A stretch of DNA of 7,200 nucleotides from Magnetococcales bacterium (lineage in GTDB: Bacteria > Pseudomonadota > Magnetococcia > Magnetococcales > Magnetaquicoccaceae). Both the position numbers and the translations under genes were made by a program. The stretch's first letter is position 1. Each line of letters opens with the position of its first letter. The notes beneath the pieces are model-generated. The model ran no database searches. It was not told the DNA's origin and worked only from the letters and a program-made list of their open reading frames with translations. Positions 1 through 7,105 of this stretch are shown in pieces. The stretch is taken from positions 1 to 7,200 of the forward strand of contig JADGCR010000115.1 in NCBI GenBank assembly GCA_015228895.1, read 5' to 3'.

Positions 1-1245
1 CTCGACGACCAACTGGCCCCCCTCGCCCCACCCCCCCCGGACTCCCTGACCCTGGAAAAGGAACGGCCCGGAGAGATCCGGCAAGACTTCCCGTTCCGCC
101 GGGAAGCGGACTGTCTGGAGTCTTGCGCCGACATCCCGGAACCCCACGAATTCCTGCTGCGCATGACAATGGACCAGGGACGCCAACGATTGGCCACCCT
201 GTTCACCGAAGAGGGACACGACCACGGGGATCCAGGCCATGAAGACCATGGACGGCACGAGCACGATCATGGACGGCACGAGCACGACCATAACCATGGA
301 CATGGACACGATCACGGGAGCGGCCTGCTGGGCTGGCTGCGTGGCACTTTCGCCCACTCCCATGACGTGACCGACAAGGTGGACTCCGTCATGGAGTCCA
401 GCGAGAAAGGAATCCGGGCGCTCAAGATCTCCCTGGTGGGACTGGGGATCACGGCGATTCTGCAAGTGCTGGTGGTCCTCTATTCCGGCTCGGTGGCCCT
501 GTTGGCGGACACCATCCACAACTTCGCCGACGCCGCCACCAGCATCCCCTTGTGGGTGGCCTTCGCCCTGGCCAAACGGGGCGCCAACCGTCGCTTCACC
601 TACGGCTATGGCAAAACCGAGGATGTGGCCGGGGTGATCATTGTCGGGGTGATCTTCTTTTCCGCCTGCGTGGCGGGCTACGAGGCCATTCTCAAACTGC
701 TCCAACCCGCCCCGATGACCCACCTGGGATGGGTGGCCACGGCGGCGGTGATCGGCTTCATCGGCAACGAAGCCGTGGCGGTCTACCGCATCCGGGTGGG
801 GAGGGAGATCGGTTCCGCCGCCCTGATCGCCGACGGTCACCACTCGCGGGTGGACGGTTTTACCAGTCTGTCGGTGCTGATCGGCGTGGTGGGCACCTGG
901 CTGGGCCATCCCCTGCTGGACCCCATCGTGGGCATTGGCATCACCATCGCCATCCTGTTCATCGTCAAGGACGCGGCCAGGGCGGTGTGGCATCGTCTGA
1001 TCGACGGCATCGAACCGGAGATTCTCGACGAGATCAGCCACGCGCCCACCCACGTCCCGGGAGTGCGGACCGTGCGGACCGTGCGGGCGCGCTGGATCGG
1101 TCACAAAGTCTACAGCGATGTCACCATCGCCGTGGACCCGAACCTGCCCCTGCTGGTGGCCCACGACATCGCCCAGGCCGTGGAGCGCTCGTTGCGCGCC
1201 CATGTCCGCCTGCTGGATGAAGTCGTGGTGCGCGTCACCCCATGA
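1..1245 (+). CDS. Cation diffusion facilitator (CDF) metal/H+ antiporter, His-rich, 5' end probably outside window
   Basis: This is an inner-membrane exporter of divalent cations (Zn, Co, Ni, Fe or Cd class), driven by proton exchange. Numbering is from the ATG at 163. A His/Asp-rich tail (residues 19-52) is followed by SHD near 66-68, then about six membrane segments between 86 and 270, then a soluble C-terminal domain (275-360) of the ferredoxin-like CDF type. The metal-site motifs are visible: H119xxxD123 in ADTIHNFADA (TM2) and H227xxxD231 in ADGHHSRVD (TM5). FTYGYGKTED after TM2 is also typical. The His-tail form looks like the CzcD/ZitB-type housekeeping exporters, not the magnetosome proteins MamB/MamM, which lack such a tail; the substrate cannot be read from sequence. 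Start: the frame is open from 163 back to base 1, 43 of those 54 codons end in G or C, and there is no ATG/GTG/TTG among them. ATG 163 and 169 have no purine-rich Shine-Dalgarno, so the true start is probably upstream. If not, the gene is 163-1245 (360 aa). The last 4 bp overlap the next gene. Confidence 0.85.
   Translation, partial: LDDQLAPLAPPPPDSLTLEKERPGEIRQDFPFRREADCLESCADIPEPHEFLLRMTMDQGRQRLATLFTEEGHDHGDPGHEDHGRHEHDHGRHEHDHNHGHGHDHGSGLLGWLRGTFAHSHDVTDKVDSVMESSEKGIRALKISLVGLGITAILQVLVVLYSGSVALLADTIHNFADAATSIPLWVAFALAKRGANRRFTYGYGKTEDVAGVIIVGVIFFSACVAGYEAILKLLQPAPMTHLGWVATAAVIGFIGNEAVAVYRIRVGREIGSAALIADGHHSRVDGFTSLSVLIGVVGTWLGHPLLDPIVGIGITIAILFIVKDAARAVWHRLIDGIEPEILDEISHAPTHVPGVRTVRTVRARWIGHKVYSDVTIAVDPNLPLLVAHDIAQAVERSLRAHVRLLDEVVVRVTP
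247..288 (+). repeat. Two-copy 21-bp tandem repeat in the His-rich tail of the CDF gene
   Basis: Two head-to-tail 21-bp units (247-267 and 268-288) differ only at their last base (T versus C). Each encodes His-Gly-Arg-His-Glu-His-Asp in frame. Further CAT/CAC-GGA/GAC codons up to about 315 continue the same low-complexity pattern. This is an in-frame duplication that lengthens the presumed metal-collecting tail, and copy number is likely to vary between strains. Confidence 0.9.
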
Positions 1246-2903
1246 CCCTGCCACAGGCCATCGCCCTGCACCAGGCCGGCCGTCTGGACGAGGCCGCGAC
1301 CCTCTACCGGGAGATCCTGCGCGCCGACCCGGACCATCCGGACGCCCGCAACAATCTGGGCCTGCTGGCGCATCGACGACACCGGTTGCAGGAGGCCGAG
1401 GCCCATTTCCGGCAGGTTCTGGCCCGCCACCCCGACCACCAGGGGGCCACCCTCAATCTGGCCAACCTGCTGGCCGAACAACGACACCATGCCCAGGCCG
1501 AGGAACGGTTCCGCGCCGCCATCGCCATCCGACCCGATTTCGTCCAGGCCCATCACAATTTAAGTATCCTGTTGCAAAAACAGAAACGCTACCGGGAGGC
1601 CGAACCCCCCTGCCGCCAGGCGTTGCGTCTGCAGCCCGACCATGTGGAGGCCCTCAACAATCTGGGCATCATCCTGAAAAATCTCCACCGCCACCCGGAG
1701 GCCGAGACAGCCTACCGGCAGGCCCTGCGCCTTGCGCCGGAACATGTCGAGGTGTTGAGCAATCTGGGCGTGCTGCTGTACGCGCGACGCCGCTTCCAGG
1801 ACGCGGAGGCCCTCTACCGGCAGGCGTTGGCCCGCCAGCCCGACCATGTGACCACCCTGTACAATCTGGGCATCGTCCTGTGGGAGCAGAAACGGTTCCC
1901 GGAGGCCGTGGACGCCTATCGCCGGACCCTGGACCTGCAACCGGACCACGCGGACGCCCAATGGAACTTGAGCCTGCTGTTTCTGGTTCTGGGACGCTTT
2001 CCGGAAGCCTGGCCCCTGTTCGAGGCCCGCACCCACCCGAACATCTCCGAGACCAACTCGTTTACCATCGAGGCCGGGTTTCCCAGGTGGCGCGGGGAGG
2101 ATCTCACCGGGCGTTCCCTGTTGATCGTTCCCGAACAGGGGTACGGGGATCAGATTCAGTTCTGCCGCTTCGCCGCCCTGCTGAAAGACAAAGGGGCCGC
2201 AAAGATCTCCCTGGCCTGCAAACCGCCCCTGTGGAGCCTGTTCCAATCCCTGACCGGCGTGGAACTTTTATGGGCGCAGGAAGACCCGCGGGCCTATCCC
2301 CCACACGATTTCTGGACCCTGCCCCTCTCCCTCCCCCTGCATCTGAACACCACCCTCCAGACCCTGCCGGCAAAACTGCCCTATTTGCGCCCCCCAACCG
2401 AACGGATCTCCCACTGGGCGACCCGAATCACCGGAAACGGCTATCGGGTGGGCCTGGTCTGGAAGGGCAATCCGGGCTTCAACAACGACACCAGGCGCTC
2501 CCTGCCCGGTCTGCCCCAGATGGCACCCTGGTGGGAAATTCCCGGCGTGATCTTTTTCAGTCTGCAAAAAGGGAACGGGGAAGCGGAGGCCCGCCATCCC
2601 CCCCTCCGGCAACCCATCCACCATTGCGCCGACGAGATCCGGGATTTCGCGGATACCGCCGCCATCATCCACGCCCTGGATCTGGTCATCAGTTGCGACA
2701 CCGCCGTCGCCCATCTGGCCGGAGCCATGGGCAAACCCTGTTGGGTGTTGCTGCCGGCGCGGGGGACCGATTGGCGCTGGTTGCACGAACGGGAGGACTC
2801 CCCCTGGTATCCGGGGGTCATGCGTCTGTTTCGTCAAACCACCCCTGGTGACTGGTCCGGGGTGGTGCGGCGGGTGGTGGCGGCTTTGCAACGGAGGGAT
2901 TGA
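1242..2903 (+). CDS. TPR-repeat protein with C-terminal GT9/GT41-like glycosyltransferase domain
   Basis: Residues 1-265 form about eight TPR units of 34 residues. The regular ones begin at the P-D/E-H or P-D-F motifs near 30, 64, 98, 132, 166, 200 and 234, and a first unit covers about 1-29. Residues ~285-553 form a GT-B-like domain. EQGYGDQIQFCRFAALL (298-314) matches the EQG-GD-xQFxRY motif typical of bacterial TPR-glycosyltransferases. WKGNP (407-411) with ND and RS nearby, and DFADTAAIIHALDLVISCDT (468-487) then AVAHLAGAMGKP, match the nucleotide-sugar-binding half. There is no signal peptide or membrane segment, so it is probably cytoplasmic. Family knowledge suggests glycosylation of protein or surface polysaccharide; acceptor and sugar donor are unknown. 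The ATG overlaps the CDF stop in ATGA (1242-1245) and has no Shine-Dalgarno of its own, which indicates translational coupling. The TGA lies inside the left arm of the downstream terminator. Confidence 0.85.
   Translation: MTLPQAIALHQAGRLDEAATLYREILRADPDHPDARNNLGLLAHRRHRLQEAEAHFRQVLARHPDHQGATLNLANLLAEQRHHAQAEERFRAAIAIRPDFVQAHHNLSILLQKQKRYREAEPPCRQALRLQPDHVEALNNLGIILKNLHRHPEAETAYRQALRLAPEHVEVLSNLGVLLYARRRFQDAEALYRQALARQPDHVTTLYNLGIVLWEQKRFPEAVDAYRRTLDLQPDHADAQWNLSLLFLVLGRFPEAWPLFEARTHPNISETNSFTIEAGFPRWRGEDLTGRSLLIVPEQGYGDQIQFCRFAALLKDKGAAKISLACKPPLWSLFQSLTGVELLWAQEDPRAYPPHDFWTLPLSLPLHLNTTLQTLPAKLPYLRPPTERISHWATRITGNGYRVGLVWKGNPGFNNDTRRSLPGLPQMAPWWEIPGVIFFSLQKGNGEAEARHPPLRQPIHHCADEIRDFADTAAIIHALDLVISCDTAVAHLAGAMGKPCWVLLPARGTDWRWLHEREDSPWYPGVMRLFRQTTPGDWSGVVRRVVAALQRRD
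1329..2036 (+). repeat. Array of 102-bp repeats encoding TPR units
   Basis: Seven 34-codon units follow one another without a break. The DNA itself is partly conserved: the 10-mer CAATCTGGGC occurs at 1352, 1658, 1760 and 1862, spaced by exact multiples of 102 bp (306, 102, 102). It encodes the N-L-G of helix A. The CGGCAGGC-type helix B codons also recur. The last three intervals look more alike than the earlier ones, which fits more recent unit duplication or conversion there. Confidence 0.85.
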
Positions 2904-2939
2904 ACAAAAAACCCCGCCGAAGCGGGGTTTTTTGTTCAA
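2900..2939. terminator. Bidirectional rho-independent terminator between convergent genes
   Basis: A perfect inverted repeat: left arm 2900-2917 (TTGAACAAAAAACCCCGC), loop CGAA, right arm 2922-2939. The GC-rich core (CCCCGC/GCGGGG) is flanked by A6 on one side and T6 on the other, so either strand makes a stem followed by a U-run. It sits between the stop of the TPR-glycosyltransferase (2901-2903, inside the left arm) and the stop of aclA (2958-2960), and serves both units. Confidence 0.95.
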
Positions 2940-2957
2940 ACAAGACAGCCCGGCTGT

Positions 2958-5726
2958 TTACGCCACATAGGAGCAGGCGCTGGCGGCGGTACGGGTATCC
3001 ATGTCACGACCACGATTGGTGTGATCATCGATCTCGGCGGCCGAGCCGATCATGCGACCAAACAGGAAGGTGGTGAACGCGGCGCTCTCCAGGGAGGCTG
3101 CGGTGATCTCACCATTCGCGTAAGGTTTCCACAACATCTTCAACAGAATGACGGCAATGACGGCATCCACGTTGACACAGTAGATATCCTTGCTGATGCC
3201 GGTCTTGAACAGGGCGTGCACCAGTTGATGGTAGAAATCCTGGAAGATGTTGTAGGCCTTTCTCTGCTTGAAGAGATTGTCCACGAACACCTCGCGGGGA
3301 TCGAAATTCTCAGGCTTGCCCTTGAACACCGGATGATTGACGCAGGGAATCTTGGCGTAGTCCATGCTTCCGGCAAACTTGGCCTTGGCCTTGTACGCCT
3401 TGTACTCGTTGGCATAGGCCAGCGCCATGGCGGAGAGCTGCAGACCGTGCGCCTTGTCGCCCGGATCCATCAGACCGGAATCCTTGAAACGCTCCATGAG
3501 GAACGCGATGGCCTCGTAACCGTTGCCACCATGAGCGTAACCGGTGTGGGTGAGGAAACCCAGATAGGCCTTGTTGACCTGAATGCGACCCGGATCCATG
3601 GGACCGTCGGCACTGACCGCCCCCTTGGGACCCTGGGCGGAGATGGTACCCGGTCCGTTGGTGACCAGCAAACCCACCAGCACGGAAAAGCTGAACAGCT
3701 CCTCTTCGTTGGGACGCCGCCCCAGCAGGGAGAGAAACGCCGTCTCGGTGAAGCTCCAGGAGTCCATCAACTCTCCGTTGTCCACACCCTGGAAGCCCTT
3801 CTTGTCCTGCTTGTCGGAAGGCACCACACAACCCACCAGGGTGCTGAAAATACGGAAATGCCACGGCATGGCCAACAGGGTGGTCACGGAGAGACGCCGC
3901 TTCATGAGGGGACGCCAACCCAGATGACAACAAATGGCGGCCAGCACCGTGCTGTCCCGCACCCCCCCCTCGACCCCATCGGTCAAAGCCTTCAGGAACT
4001 CCACGAACACCGACTTGCAACCCCGGTTTTCCAGGGCGGTCAACATGGCCTTGCCACGCTTGCCGCTCTTGCCCGCCACCAGGATGTCACGGGTGCCGTT
4101 CTGGACGGCCTGGGCCAACAGGGGCTGATAATCGAAGGAGAGATCCTCCGGATCGGTCATGCCCGACAGACCGAACAGGTCAACGAACGCCTGAACCGCG
4201 TCACGGGCCGGCTTGACCTCGTTGGGCCCCAGAATGGCCACCCCGGTGGACAGGACCACATTGGGGCTGCTGCCCGCCTCACGGGCGGCGTCCGCGGCCA
4301 GGAGGCCCGTGGTGCCGCTCTGGTTGACAAAGGCGTTCAAGGCCACATTGGCCATGGCGGTCCCGGTGGCGGCGGGATACTCGCGGACCAGGGAGAGCAC
4401 CAGGTTCTCTTCCAGGGTGTGGGTGGAGGCGTCCAGCACGCTCACCCCATGCAACTGGGAAACCTGGGTCGAGGCATCCATGCGGGACGCCCCGGAGCAG
4501 TCCTTCATCGCCTGGCGGGGGAAGATGGCGCCCACCTGTTTGGCCAGAGCCGCGATCTGTTCGTTGTAGGGATGCAGGGCCTCCACCACGGGCAGTTGCA
4601 GCTCCTTGGGCAGGGGCGCGTCCTGGGCGCTGAAGAACCAGCATTTGGGAGCGAGATTGCCACGGGGTTCGAAGTCGGGACGAATGCCGTTCATCATCAT
4701 GACCGAGGTCATGGCCTGGGGAATATGGGCGATGTTGGTCACCACCGCGCCCTTGGCCGAGCAGGCCGGGGTTTCCGGGGTGAAGATGGCCTTGACGCCG
4801 AACTTGTCCATGAACCACTTTTCCTTGGCCAGGGCATCGTCGCCGGAACCGGCGATGGCGCCCGCGTGACCGCAGGAGCGGGTCAGTTTGGCCTTCCAGC
4901 GACCCACCACACAGGCGACCACCGGCTTGTGGAACACCAGATCCTTCTCATAGTATCCACCCGGTTCGATATACATCACCGCCGCCTTGGTGCGATCGTC
5001 GTTGTGCATGGCGTGGGTGAATTCCGGGGCGGCGAAGTGGATGTAGACATCCTTGCCGGAAGAGATGGAAACCGTGGTCCCCCAACCCGCCGTCAGGAGA
5101 TAGGTGGCGATGGTGGTGGTGAAGTTGCCGGAGTTGGAATAAAGACCAATGGACCCCGGCACCAGGGACTCTTCCGGGGCGTTGCCACCCAGGGCGCCGC
5201 CAATGCGCACGTGGTTGTGGGCGTCGCCGACGCCCAGACAGTTGGCGCCGAAGACATCCACGCCGCGCCATTGGCAATACTGGCGGATCATGCGGGCGTG
5301 CTTGACTTTCACTTTTTCCGTGAGGATGACCACCTTTTTGAGGTCCGGATTGACCCGCACCGCCTCGATGACCGCATCCTTGACCCCGTCCGGTGGGACA
5401 TAGACCACGGCCACGTTGAACTTCTTGCCGTCGTTCAGGGCTTCCAGCACGTTGTTGTAAACCGGGATGTCTCCCCGTTTGGTCTTCATCACCGAACCGG
5501 AGCGACCCGGCATCACGCCGCAGACGATGTTGCCGCCGGAGTATTCATGGCTGATGGGGGTCACCGTGGTGCTTTCGCCCCCCATGATGTTAAGAACGCA
5601 CACCCGATCCTCCTTGGTGGCCAGTTCGGCCAGGGAGTGGATCCCCACATAATAGGGAAACTCCGTCTCACCACGGGGATGCATGAAATTTTGCCCTTCT
5701 TTGGGTTGAGTATGAAATGATGTCAT
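2958..5726 (-). CDS. aclA: ATP citrate lyase large (alpha) subunit, unusually long form
   Basis: With AclB it should cleave citrate to acetyl-CoA and oxaloacetate using ATP and CoA, the committing step of the reductive TCA cycle. Residues ~20-350 are succinyl-CoA-synthetase-alpha-like: PGSIGLYSNSG (190-200) is the CoA-ligase motif and GHAGAI (286-291) carries the phosphorylated His287. Residues ~655-922 are citrate-synthase-like: LLGRRPNEEE (667-676), AHGGNG (731-736), VNHPVFK (796-802, His798), NVDAVIAV (852-859, Asp854). The residue expected to be the first catalytic His (DHG in relatives) is Asn690 (VTNGP). Between these parts lie about 300 residues (~355-650) not found in the classical ~608-residue subunit. 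It follows aclB by 58 bp. ATG 5726 has GAAAGAGG at a 6-nt spacing; Met15 is an alternative start with GAAGGG upstream. The size fits the atypical lyase type I recall for Magnetococcus and tubeworm symbionts. A citryl-CoA synthetase/lyase-like role is the alternative. Confidence 0.85.
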   Translation of the reverse strand: MTSFHTQPKEGQNFMHPRGETEFPYYVGIHSLAELATKEDRVCVLNIMGGESTTVTPISHEYSGGNIVCGVMPGRSGSVMKTKRGDIPVYNNVLEALNDGKKFNVAVVYVPPDGVKDAVIEAVRVNPDLKKVVILTEKVKVKHARMIRQYCQWRGVDVFGANCLGVGDAHNHVRIGGALGGNAPEESLVPGSIGLYSNSGNFTTTIATYLLTAGWGTTVSISSGKDVYIHFAAPEFTHAMHNDDRTKAAVMYIEPGGYYEKDLVFHKPVVACVVGRWKAKLTRSCGHAGAIAGSGDDALAKEKWFMDKFGVKAIFTPETPACSAKGAVVTNIAHIPQAMTSVMMMNGIRPDFEPRGNLAPKCWFFSAQDAPLPKELQLPVVEALHPYNEQIAALAKQVGAIFPRQAMKDCSGASRMDASTQVSQLHGVSVLDASTHTLEENLVLSLVREYPAATGTAMANVALNAFVNQSGTTGLLAADAAREAGSSPNVVLSTGVAILGPNEVKPARDAVQAFVDLFGLSGMTDPEDLSFDYQPLLAQAVQNGTRDILVAGKSGKRGKAMLTALENRGCKSVFVEFLKALTDGVEGGVRDSTVLAAICCHLGWRPLMKRRLSVTTLLAMPWHFRIFSTLVGCVVPSDKQDKKGFQGVDNGELMDSWSFTETAFLSLLGRRPNEEELFSFSVLVGLLVTNGPGTISAQGPKGAVSADGPMDPGRIQVNKAYLGFLTHTGYAHGGNGYEAIAFLMERFKDSGLMDPGDKAHGLQLSAMALAYANEYKAYKAKAKFAGSMDYAKIPCVNHPVFKGKPENFDPREVFVDNLFKQRKAYNIFQDFYHQLVHALFKTGISKDIYCVNVDAVIAVILLKMLWKPYANGEITAASLESAAFTTFLFGRMIGSAAEIDDHTNRGRDMDTRTAASACSYVA

Positions 5727-5732
5727 GGAAAA

Positions 5733-5740
5733 CCTCTTTC
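5733..5740 (-). promoter_or_regulatory. Ribosome binding site of aclA
   Basis: On the minus strand GAAAGAGG lies 6 nt before the ATG at 5726. It supports that start over the internal Met15. The rest of the 58-bp gap (5727-5784) shows no hairpin or promoter, consistent with co-transcription from aclB. Confidence 0.7.
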
Positions 5741-5784
5741 CCGTTTAGATTCTCAACGATTCGACCCCAAGGCCGACACCTGGT

Positions 5785-7059
5785 CTATTTCTTGATGCCC
5801 AACTTGTTGGCGATGACCTGACGACCCTCTTTTCTCATCCAGTCGTCCACGGCCTTGGCATAGTTGATCACCTCGCTCATGGCCGAGTCATAACCGAACA
5901 TGGCGTAAGGGAGACCCAGCGAGTCCAAAGTGTCTTTCAGATAGCCCAAACCTTGAATCAGATTGGGGCCGCCCCGTCCAACCACCACAAACAAAGGCGT
6001 TGGTCCATGGGTGTTGAAATAGTTGCGCAATCCGTCGCCCATGGCGCGGAAGGTTTCGTAGATGTCGGTGTTGTTGGCCTTGCCGCCGATGATGAACAGA
6101 ACATTGGTCTGGGGCAGCCAGTGTTTGTAGGTGATGTCGCTGATCTGTTTCATCTTGGCATACGGGGGATTGCCGCCGAAGTCGGAGGAGATGGTGGCGA
6201 TGTCGCCCAGCAGTTCGGTCACCAGGGCGTTGGCCCCGCCCCCGAAAGTCATGGCGGTGACGGTCCCGGCGGGATTGATGACATAGACATCCGACTGTCC
6301 CTGATAGGTCCGGAGTTGATTGACCTCCAGTTCGTATTCGGACAGGTTGGTGTTGTCCAGATTGGTGGGCAGACCCAGACGCCTGGAGTTGCGGTCATCG
6401 CCATCGAAGGCGCATTTGAAATCGCAGGCCATGGGGACCAGACGGCCATTGGGATCGCGCCAGATGCGGATGGGGTTGATCTCCAGGGTGGTCATCCCGT
6501 AATTGTTGAACAGATCCCAGAGCTTGGTGATGTTCTGCACCAGGGGGCTGAGGATTTCGTTCGGGGCGTTCATTTTGTCGAGGGCGTTGGAGATGACGAA
6601 TCCCTTCAGGCCGGTCAACGGGTCGAAAGGCACCACCGCGATTTTGCTGGGGGGGAGCTCCTCGATATCCATGCCACCGTGGTGGGTGATGGTGAGGGTG
6701 GGGGCGCGAAACACCGTGTTGTCGGTTATGGAGACGTAAATCTCGTGTTCCGCCTTCACGAAGCCTTCGAAAGTCACCCCTTCGGATTTGGAGGTTTGAT
6801 TGCCGTGGGTATGTTCGGCGAAATAGAGCCGTTCTTTTTCTTTGAGGGCGGTGCGCAGATCCGTGGCTTTTCCTACCAGACCGGCCTTGCCTTTTTTGCC
6901 GATTCCCCCTTTGAAAATGGGTTTGATGAGGCATCCTCCCCATTTGTCGATCAGGGCCTGGATTTCGTCAGGTGTCGCTTCCGGGCCAAGCACTTCAGAA
7001 GTCGGGAAATCGACATACTTGAGTAACTTGGCCCCCCATTTCATGCCTGTAATTTGCAT
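5785..7059 (-). CDS. aclB: ATP citrate lyase small (beta) subunit
   Basis: This is the ATP-grasp, succinyl-CoA-synthetase-beta-like partner of AclA. It binds ATP-Mg and citrate and supplies the phosphate that passes to His287 of AclA. Visible features: the nucleotide-binding region CLIKPIFKGGIGKKGKAGLVG (split over 43-63) with KP (46-47) and GKAGLVG; LEINPIRI (192-199), the Mg-binding E-x-N-P motif; the flavodoxin-like C-terminal half with FGGGANALVTELLGD (272-286), IIGGKANNTD (323-332) and GRGGPN (361-366). The last two match the stretches of animal ACLY that hold citrate (Asn/Thr and Arg). Length 424 is slightly above the ~398 of green-sulfur AclB. It is the first gene of the aclBA operon, the same gene order as in Chlorobium. 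ATG 7059 is preceded by TGAGGA about 9-10 nt upstream; Met6 is a weaker alternative start. Confidence 0.9.
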   Translation of the reverse strand: MQITGMKWGAKLLKYVDFPTSEVLGPEATPDEIQALIDKWGGCLIKPIFKGGIGKKGKAGLVGKATDLRTALKEKERLYFAEHTHGNQTSKSEGVTFEGFVKAEHEIYVSITDNTVFRAPTLTITHHGGMDIEELPPSKIAVVPFDPLTGLKGFVISNALDKMNAPNEILSPLVQNITKLWDLFNNYGMTTLEINPIRIWRDPNGRLVPMACDFKCAFDGDDRNSRRLGLPTNLDNTNLSEYELEVNQLRTYQGQSDVYVINPAGTVTAMTFGGGANALVTELLGDIATISSDFGGNPPYAKMKQISDITYKHWLPQTNVLFIIGGKANNTDIYETFRAMGDGLRNYFNTHGPTPLFVVVGRGGPNLIQGLGYLKDTLDSLGLPYAMFGYDSAMSEVINYAKAVDDWMRKEGRQVIANKLGIKK

Positions 7060-7068
7060 CGGTGCGGT

Positions 7069-7077
7069 TCCTCACTC
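7069..7077 (-). promoter_or_regulatory. Ribosome binding site of aclB
   Basis: The minus strand reads GAGTGAGGA ending about 9 nt before the ATG at 7059. Spacing from GAGG to the ATG is 10 nt, slightly long but acceptable. No comparable purine run precedes the alternative Met6. Confidence 0.55.
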
Positions 7078-7105
7078 TTTGTAATTGCAAAAGTTGATCC
7101 TTGTT

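Noticed and set aside
163..1245. The CDF gene as magnetosome mamB or mamM
   Set aside because: The His-rich tail and sequence style resemble general Zn/Co/Ni exporters, and no other magnetosome gene is nearby.
1329..2036. CRISPR-like or satellite array
   Set aside because: The 102-bp period is a continuous coding TPR array without spacers.
1118..2851. 577-codon plus-strand frame overlapping the TPR-glycosyltransferase
   Set aside because: Its product is rich in Pro, Arg and Gly without domain features. The other frame gives regular TPR units and glycosyltransferase motifs.
3021..5720. 899-codon plus-strand open frame opposite aclA
   Set aside because: It lies codon-for-codon in register with aclA, so antisense stops would need TTA, CTA or TCA codons, which this GC-rich gene avoids. 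It ends exactly at the TCA of AclA codon 3. The product is His/Gly-rich with no recognisable domain.
5953..7026. 357-codon plus-strand open frame opposite aclB
   Set aside because: The same in-register antisense effect; AclB has clear family motifs and the antisense product has none.
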